A DNA stretch of 64,000 bases from assembly GCF_026212465.1 (NCBI RefSeq), contig NC_080049.1:16353904-16417903 (forward strand). Reading direction: 5' to 3'. A program made the position numbers and the translations under genes. The stretch's first letter is position 1, and each line of letters begins with the position of its first letter. Source of the stretch: Amaranthus tricolor. Lineage: Eukaryota > Streptophyta > Magnoliopsida > Caryophyllales > Amaranthaceae. The notes under the pieces are model-generated. The model was not told the origin of the DNA and made no database searches. It saw only the letters and a program-made list of their open reading frames with translations. This document shows, piece by piece, positions 56,259 to 64,000 of this stretch.

Positions 56259-57649
56259 TGGTGTTCCTCCTATCTACAAAGCAAGGGTAGTTGCAAAGGG
56301 ATACTCTCAAATTGAGGGTGTTCATTTTCATGAGGTATTCTCACCGGTAGTGAAGCACTCTTCTATAAGGGCACTAATTGCTTTGGTGGCGATGGAGGAT
56401 TTAGTGTTGCATCAATTGGATGTAAAGACGACGTTTCTTCACGGTGAGCTTGAGGGGAAATTTTTATGAAGCAACCCGAAGATTTTGAGGTAGCCGGTAA
56501 GGAATGTCATGTGTGTAGATTGAAAAGGTTATTGTATGGGTTGAAGCAATCGCCAAGGTAATGGTACAAGAGGTTTGATTCTTTTATGATTTCACATGAT
56601 TTTATAAGAAGTTCTTATAATAGTTGTGTTTATCTTAAGAAACTTAAAGATGGTTCTTTGTTGTATTTGCTCTTATATGTCGATGATATGCTAGTAGCTT
56701 GTAGTTCTTTGTTTGAGGTGGAGAACTTGAAAGTGTTACTTTTACGTGAATTTGATATGAAGGATCTTTGTGAAGCCAAGAACATTCTTGGAATGGAGAT
56801 TTTGAGAGACCGGGCTAAAGGTGTCTTATACCTTAGCCAAAGGAAGTACATTGAGAAAGTTGTGCAACGTTTCTCCATGGATGATGCTAAAAGTGTGTCT
56901 ACTCCTTTTGCTTCTTCTTTTAAATTATCCAAGAGGTTGAGTCCACAAACAAAGGCCGAAGAAGAGCAAATGGTAAGAATCCCATACACTAGTGCCGTTG
57001 ATAGTGTAATGTATGCCATGGTATGTTCTAGACCCAACATAGCTCATGTGGTGAGTTTGGTAAGTAGATATATGTCTAATCCGGGGAAGGGATATAGGGA
57101 GACACTTAACTGGTTGTTGAGGTATTTGAAAAGTACTTCTAATGTTTATCTTATGTATGGAAGGATTCAAGCGAGCTAACGGGGTTTTGTGACTCGGACT
57201 ATGGTGGTGATCTTGATAACCAGAAAGTTCACAAGTGGGTTCATGTTCACATTGGGTGGTTCGGCAGTAAGCTGGCAATCGTCATTACAAGATGTGATTG
57301 CTCTTCCAACAACCAAAGCGGAGTACATAGCCGTTGACGAGCCATTCAGGAGGGAAATTCGCTCAAATGTCTTGTTGGTGAGATGTGCAATAAGGCATGT
57401 TCGGCAAGTGTGCATTGTGATAGTCAAAGTGCAATTCATTTGGCTAGAAATCAAAATACATTTCATAGAAGGTCCAAACACATTGATATTAAGTATAATT
57501 TCATCCGGGATGAAGTTGAGCACAAAAGGGTGATTTTGAAGAAAATTGATACTAAAGAGAACTCGACCGACATGATGACTAAGTCATTACCTACAACCAA
57601 GTTTGATTTGTGTCTTGACTTGGTTGGTTTAGCTCCTTGCTTAAAGTAA
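56259..57649 (+). pseudogene. Copia D reverse transcriptase and RNase H
   Basis: It starts inside the RT: YKARVVAKGYSQIEGVHFHE, QLDVKTTFLHGELEG, LLYGLKQSPR (stop), YLLLYVDDMLVACSS with intact YVDD, and CEAKNILGMEI. RNase H follows, with CDSDYGG, CDSQSAIHLARNQNTFHRRSKHIDI and NSTDMMTKSLPTTKF, ending at 57649. The last frame overlaps a broken one at ~57180. Confidence 0.88.
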
Positions 57650-57759
57650 TGCTCTTTGAGGCACTTGAGGTGGGTATGTTAAATTTTGTTTATATTTTTC
57701 TAAGATGAAGTGACTTAATGAATGCTTTGACTTGGGTGAACTCAAGTCAAGGTGGAGAT

Positions 57760-58594
57760 TGTTATGAATGGTATCATGAATGGTGTGACTTGAGTGCACA
57801 ATTGATGTGTGCATTCATGTGTGACTCTTGGGTTTGGAATCCAATGAGTGTGTTAATGTAGGTGTATTAAGTTGAGTCTTGATGATTGTGGTTTATGATG
57901 GTGATTAAGAGTATGGATTAATGAGGTAATGAAGTATGAGTTATTCATTGGAGTAATGGGACTTAATGAAGAAGTGCAAAGGTTTAATTCAAGATGCTCT
58001 ACTATGCAAGTCGAGCAATGCTGTCAGAAGCTCTCTGATGTGTTGCTCGACCAACTTGCTCGACCGAACGAGCTCTAGAGTGGGTCAAGCGAGCAGACAG
58101 AATGCAGCCAGAAACTTCCTGTAGCTCGCTCGATCTAAGCGCTCGACTGAGCGAGACCCTGTTTTGGTCGAGCGAAGTCTTTGATGCTCCTAGGATGCTG
58201 TTTTTGACTCTTCATGTACTTGGGGATGTTTCATTATCATTTATTTATAGTTTTGATGTACTTAATGTTACTTAGTGAGATCTCTCCTATAACTAGAGAG
58301 CTCTCATACACACATAAAACATATCAAACACAACCCCTAAGCCAAACACATAGCCTTTTGATTTTATCTCTTACTCAATTGTAATACTTCATTTGGAAGT
58401 GTGTTTTATACTCATTTGATATAATATAAACAAGAAACTATACACGACGGAGGACGTAGCCATCATTGGGTGAACCTCCTTAAATCGTTGTGTCTCTTTG
58501 CAAGTTTTACATTGTCAAACATTTGTTTAGTTCATTGTTATTGTTATCGTTCATCAAAGTTCTTAGCATCGTATCGATCCTGGCAACTATTTCA
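57760..58594 (+). repeat. 3' LTR of copia D
   Basis: TGTTATGAATGG...ACTATTTCA, preceded by CAAGGTGGAGAT. It has the palindrome cluster at 58009-58175. Confidence 0.92.
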
Positions 58595-58924
58595 ATTATT
58601 CAAGTAGTTCAAGTCAATACCCAAATGGTAGTGTTTAGCTGGTGAGTACAGTTCATAGCAAACCAACTTGAACTATATAAGAGGGAGTATAATATAAAAA
58701 TTGAAAAATAGAAAACATAGTTATTGTGAACAACGGTCTTATGGTTGGGAAGAATTGGTAATGATGAAATCTAAAAGTAGGCTATTATCTCAATATTTAC
58801 CTAGATTCTCGTGAAGATAGATTTCTAGTAGTGAAAGCACACGTAGTTTGAATAAAACAAGCTGGGCGTGAGTAGAGTCAGCCCCAGCTTGGCTCCTCTG
58901 TTCTTGGGATCGCTCACCTATAGA

Positions 58925-59373
58925 ATTTGGGATAGTTCCTTGAATGTTATTCATAGAAAAATCAATGTGTGTTAGGTTTTTCAATTTACCAATACCAAAT
59001 GGGATTTTATGGGTTAAATTATCGGTATTAATATCAAGTTTAGTAAAAGAAATTAGAGTTTCGATCGAGGTTGGAATCAGACCAGAATATCGGTTTTCCA
59101 ATAAGCCTAATGTTGATAGATCGAAGGCATTGATTAAAACAAAGATATAGGTATGGAGCCAGAGAGTTTATTATCACTTGTATTCATCAACCATACATAG
59201 ACAATCATAATTTTCGCCATATCTAATACCCAACAATATCTCTTTGTATCTCCTCTCCAAAACCCCTCTGAAACCCACAAATTTGGAATCCCAAAATGTC
59301 CTTTTTCGAATTTATCAACAATCTCTGCCACTCCCAAAACTGCACTCAAGCATTGTCCATAATCAAAGAACAA
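58925..59373 (-). pseudogene. LRR gene fragment, 5' part
   Basis: It includes NTSDNKLSGSIPISLF, a frameshift near 59135, then ENRYSGLIPTSIETLISF, IPFGIGKLKNLTHIDFS and NNIQGTIPNSIG, i.e. about four leucine-rich repeats. The upstream part (59200-59373, ..GIPNLWVSEGFWRGD..) is not LRR-like and I do not recognise it; it may be a second captured piece. About 90 bp between 58925 and 58834 are also unassigned. No signal peptide or kinase is visible. Confidence 0.75.
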
Positions 59374-59584
59374 TTACCCAGTTCATGTTATAATTCAACC
59401 TAATTCGCTGAGGCTGTTAGTTTGTTTGTATAATCATAGGGGCAGCAAAAAATATTTAAATTGGTAAACAAATTTATGAGATTATCTCGACCTATTATAG
59501 TAATAATCTTGTTCTTTATACCCGTTTGATTACAATGTATCCTATGGATTCTCGTTTTGTTTTTTATCAGTTAAAAGTTAAGAA

Positions 59585-59894
59585 CTTGCTTTTATGTAAT
59601 GCAATGATTATTTGTTACACAAAAAATGAACTTATTGATGAGTCAATATTGATTAGTCCTCTATATTGATGAATGCAAGAAGAACAAGATGGATGAAGGA
59701 GAAGGGGTTGCTTCATTTTAAGAAAGTTACACGAGGGTAAAAATATTTTTACAAGATAAAACATCAAATGTTTTTGGTTCGTATTGTTACAGCAGCTTGA
59801 ATTCCAAAAGTACAATGCTATTTGTGGAATTTTTTATAAGAATTTCAACCATTGACCTTTTGCAAAAGTTCGTGCCTACCATATAGAATATCCT
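59585..59894 (-). repeat. Right TIR of the Mutator-like element
   Basis: Complement of 48565-48872 with scattered substitutions and small indels. It is followed by the 9-bp duplication AATTATTTA. Confidence 0.85.
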
Positions 59895-59903
59895 AATTAT
59901 TTA

Positions 59904-60529
59904 ATAAAAGTTTAAATGAAAAAGATAATTTTTTTCCTCATAAAAAGTATACATAAAGATAGTCACAACCTAAATCATATTAGAATTAGGCATTGTATTT
60001 AAATACCAATAACGGTATATTATGTTTAACCATTCCAAAATACTCAATAAACTAAATAATACTCATTTAATAAATAAAATTGAAAATATTTTATGAATAA
60101 TTCAAAAATTGAAATAAAATATATGATTTTTCTAATACGTTAAGTGATGTGACCTAGTTAATAAAAATCCATCAATATGCATAATATTATAGTCATAATT
60201 AGTAAATAGTAAAGTTAAAGATATGATAGTCATAATAATGTTAACAGTGTTTTAGAGGTTTTTTTTTGCGATTGTAACACATAAGTAATTTCAAAAAGTA
60301 GTAATGTCAGCAGTGTTTTGTTTTAGTTATAGATTAGAGATTGATAAGTGGGTCATCTAGTCAAGAACAATATGTTTTTGCAATTGTTTTGTTGTTCAAA
60401 ATTTGTCGGCTTATTAAGGCTATCCTTTTCCTTTCCCCTTGTTTTCTCTATTTTCTTCAAAGTGAAAACACTTAAAATGAAGTTGAGAACATAAGCAACT
60501 TCTATAACGGTAAAACCTTATTTTAATTT
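59904..60529. other. AT-rich spacer
   Basis: No coding or repeat signals recognised beyond short homopolymer runs. Confidence 0.5.
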
Positions 60530-60973
60530 AAAGATTTATAGTACCAGGAGTTTGCGAAAGGTCAGTATTAACAAATCTTAAAACAAAATCAACAAAAGTG
60601 CATTATAATTTTGGAATTTAAACTACCGTTGCATTTATATCCAATAAACGTTAGATTATACGTTAAGTTGTGAAATTTTGTTTTCACCCTTGTCCTCTTT
60701 CCATCTTCTTCTTCCATCCATCTAGATTCATCCATAGCCTAGGACCGTTACATTAAGTTTTCTTGACTCACAAGTATGAATTACACAAAAGCAGCTTTTA
60801 ACTGGAAGAATACAAGGGTAAAAACAAAACACAAGACAACGTATAATCTTTTTGGGCATTAATGTTACAGCAACTTTAATTTAAAAAGTACAATGCTATT
60901 TTGTGGAATTTGTTTTTAAGACTTGCTACCACTTGCCTTTCGCAAAAGTTCGTTGTTACCATGTAGAATATCC
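60530..60973. repeat. MULE-related MITE (foldback)
   Basis: The right end, read on the minus strand, starts GGGATATTCTACATGGTAAC and runs on like the TIRs of 48565-59894 (GAACTTTTGCGAAAGGCAAG, TTCCACAAAATAGCATTGTA). The left arm (from ~60553) mirrors it: GTTTGCGAAAGG, GTGCATTATAATTTTGGAA, TTAGATTATACGTTAAG. The arms are ~165 bp and nearly adjacent. There is no cargo. The left 20 bp have diverged and a 9-bp duplication is not convincing. Confidence 0.7.
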
Positions 60974-61244
60974 CTTTTATGATTAAGGGCCAACTTAGTG
61001 TGGTAAGATGCAAGCTTGCGGATTCAGTTTCACTTAATCCATTTCTTTGTAGGAATTTATGAGGACGGCTTGCCGCCTTCCTTCTCTCCCCAGATTTTGA
61101 TCATATTTTTCTATGTGCACAATACACTAACTATGATAATGATGAAGATGATTCTCACTTAATCGTAACCCTTCAAATATATTTAAATAAACGTAAATCA
61201 GTGTTGTATCCTGTAATAATATCATTATTAAACTACCAAATATA
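60974..61244. other. Spacer before CACTA copy 2
   Basis: Mixed, mostly AT-rich sequence; nothing recognised. Confidence 0.45.
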
Positions 61245-61267
61245 TTTCATTTCTATTGATTAATTAG

Positions 61268-63655
<2,388 letters not shown>

Positions 63656-64000
63656 TAACACTAATTAGTATATATTGTTGTTTTGAACTTAAAATTGAAA
63701 AAATAGTCATATGCTTGAAATTACGTGCTAAGTTGCGTTTTTAAGGTTTTTAAAGCTTTTTTGGCACTAACACCCTTAAAGTAGTCCAAACTTGGTTTAT
63801 TTGGCATAAAACATGGCACACAACACTAATTAGTATATGTTATTTTTTTAAAATGGTTAGAATTGAAAAGAATATTGATACACTTAAAATTAAGTGCGAA
63901 TTTGCATTTTCAAGGTTTTTTAAGTTTTTTGGCACTAACACCCTTAAACTTGTTCAAATTTAGTTTGTTTGGCATGAAATTTGGTACACAACACTAATCA
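63656..64000 (+). repeat. Diverged ~168-bp repeats, cut by the window end
   Basis: Units can be aligned by GTACAYAACACTAAT at 63651, GCACACAACACTAATTAG at 63816 and GTACACAACACTAATC at 63984, spacing 165 and 168 bp. Each has GGTTT.TTTGGCAT.AAA and TTAAGTGC/TACGTGC parts like the 169-bp unit at 38306-39690. The array continues past the window. Confidence 0.8.

Larger units (their letters stand above)
53294..58594 (+). mobile_element. Tork/Tnt1-like copia D (starts at 50294 across copia C)
   Basis: LTRs at 53294-54108 and 57760-58594 enclose gag, protease, integrase, RT and RNase H on the plus strand. Its first three bases lie left of copia C (50294-50296). Flanking 5-mers are ATAAT (50289-50293) and ATTAT (58595-58599), one mismatch. 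The protein is of the Tnt1/Tork type. Nonsense codons, a mutated protease and a deletion between integrase and RT make it defective. The 3' LTR has ~20 bp more than the 5' LTR near 58500. Confidence 0.92.
49236..58833. mobile_element. Small CACTA element 4 (interrupted by copia D and C)
   Basis: The left end CACTAGTAAAAAAATCC at 49236 and the right end GATTTCTAGTAGTG at 58833 are flanked by AAA on both sides. The left subterminal region (49240-49530) is full of TTATTTGTATC and GATACAAATAA words in both orientations. Without the copias the element is ~1.3 kb. The two termini agree only loosely, so the right border is less sure than the left. The segment 49700-50140 has mixed-composition sequence without a recognised protein. 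Confidence 0.6.
48565..59894 (-). mobile_element. Mutator-like element carrying LRR gene pieces (Pack-MULE-like), with nested insertions
   Basis: Terminal inverted repeats of ~305 bp (48565-48872 and 59585-59894) start GGGATATTCTACATGG and AGGATATTCTATATGG. They are flanked by identical 9-mers AATTATTTA (48556-48564 and 59895-59903), the Mutator hallmark. After removal of the CACTA and copia insertions the element is only ~1.7 kb. It encodes no MURA transposase. Its cargo is leucine-rich-repeat coding sequence on the minus strand, split by the insertion. Gene-fragment cargo within long TIRs fits the Pack-MULE definition. Confidence 0.82.

Overview
This is an AT-rich nuclear segment from a plant, most likely a eudicot. 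The evidence is one seven-exon protein gene with large introns, plant-type Ty1/copia elements primed by initiator-Met tRNA (TGGTATCAGAGC), CACTA and Mutator-like DNA transposons, and long (TA)n tracts. The transposon make-up would fit Caryophyllales, but I cannot fix the taxon from this sequence alone.

The left end (1-3.5 kb) is mostly AT-rich spacer with the worn 3' end of a copia element. At 3.56-10.8 kb lies the only host gene that looks intact. It is a secreted SKU5-similar/ascorbate-oxidase-like multicopper-oxidase-fold protein of 537 residues, with a probable leader intron and seven coding exons. Its copper ligands are lost, as usual in this family. Intron 4 holds a (TA)n tract, a MITE candidate and a remarkable foldback element.

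From 11.3 to 31 kb the window is layered retrotransposons. Copia A (minus strand, both LTRs) is split by a 1.17-kb solo LTR. A MITE with 22-bp internal repeats and an LTR-like non-coding repeat follow. Next is a decayed Sirevirus-like copia, split by an inverted LTR and by copia B, whose LTRs have non-canonical TATTAC...GTAATA ends. At 31-40.5 kb is a CACTA element with a TNP2 transposase (two frameshifts) and a ten-exon second gene ending in a Ulp1/C48-type cysteine protease domain. One of its introns holds about eight copies of a 169-bp tandem repeat. Its 3' end interrupts a copia remnant that has two abutting LTRs (40.6-40.9 kb). A second complete CACTA element (42,867-47,104, target duplication ATA) and a Sirevirus-type solo LTR follow.

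The region 48,565-59,894 is a four-level nest, each level defined by target-site duplications. A Mutator-like element with ~305-bp TIRs (9-bp duplication AATTATTTA) carries LRR gene fragments. It was entered by a small CACTA (AAA), then by copia D (ATAAT/ATTAT), then by copia C (ATTGT). Copia C encodes only gag and protease. A MITE with related TIRs lies just to the right. The window ends in a degraded second copy of the CACTA Ulp1-type gene (61.2-64 kb). That copy keeps a middle segment lost from the first copy, and the same intronic (TA)n and ~168-bp repeat.

Apart from the SKS-like gene nothing here looks like a working host gene. The rest is a record of transposition. The most interesting signals are the nested Pack-MULE-like element, the intronic 169-bp satellite-like array of the CACTA family, and clustered interrupted palindromes with a shared TCGACCGA core in three otherwise different repeats.
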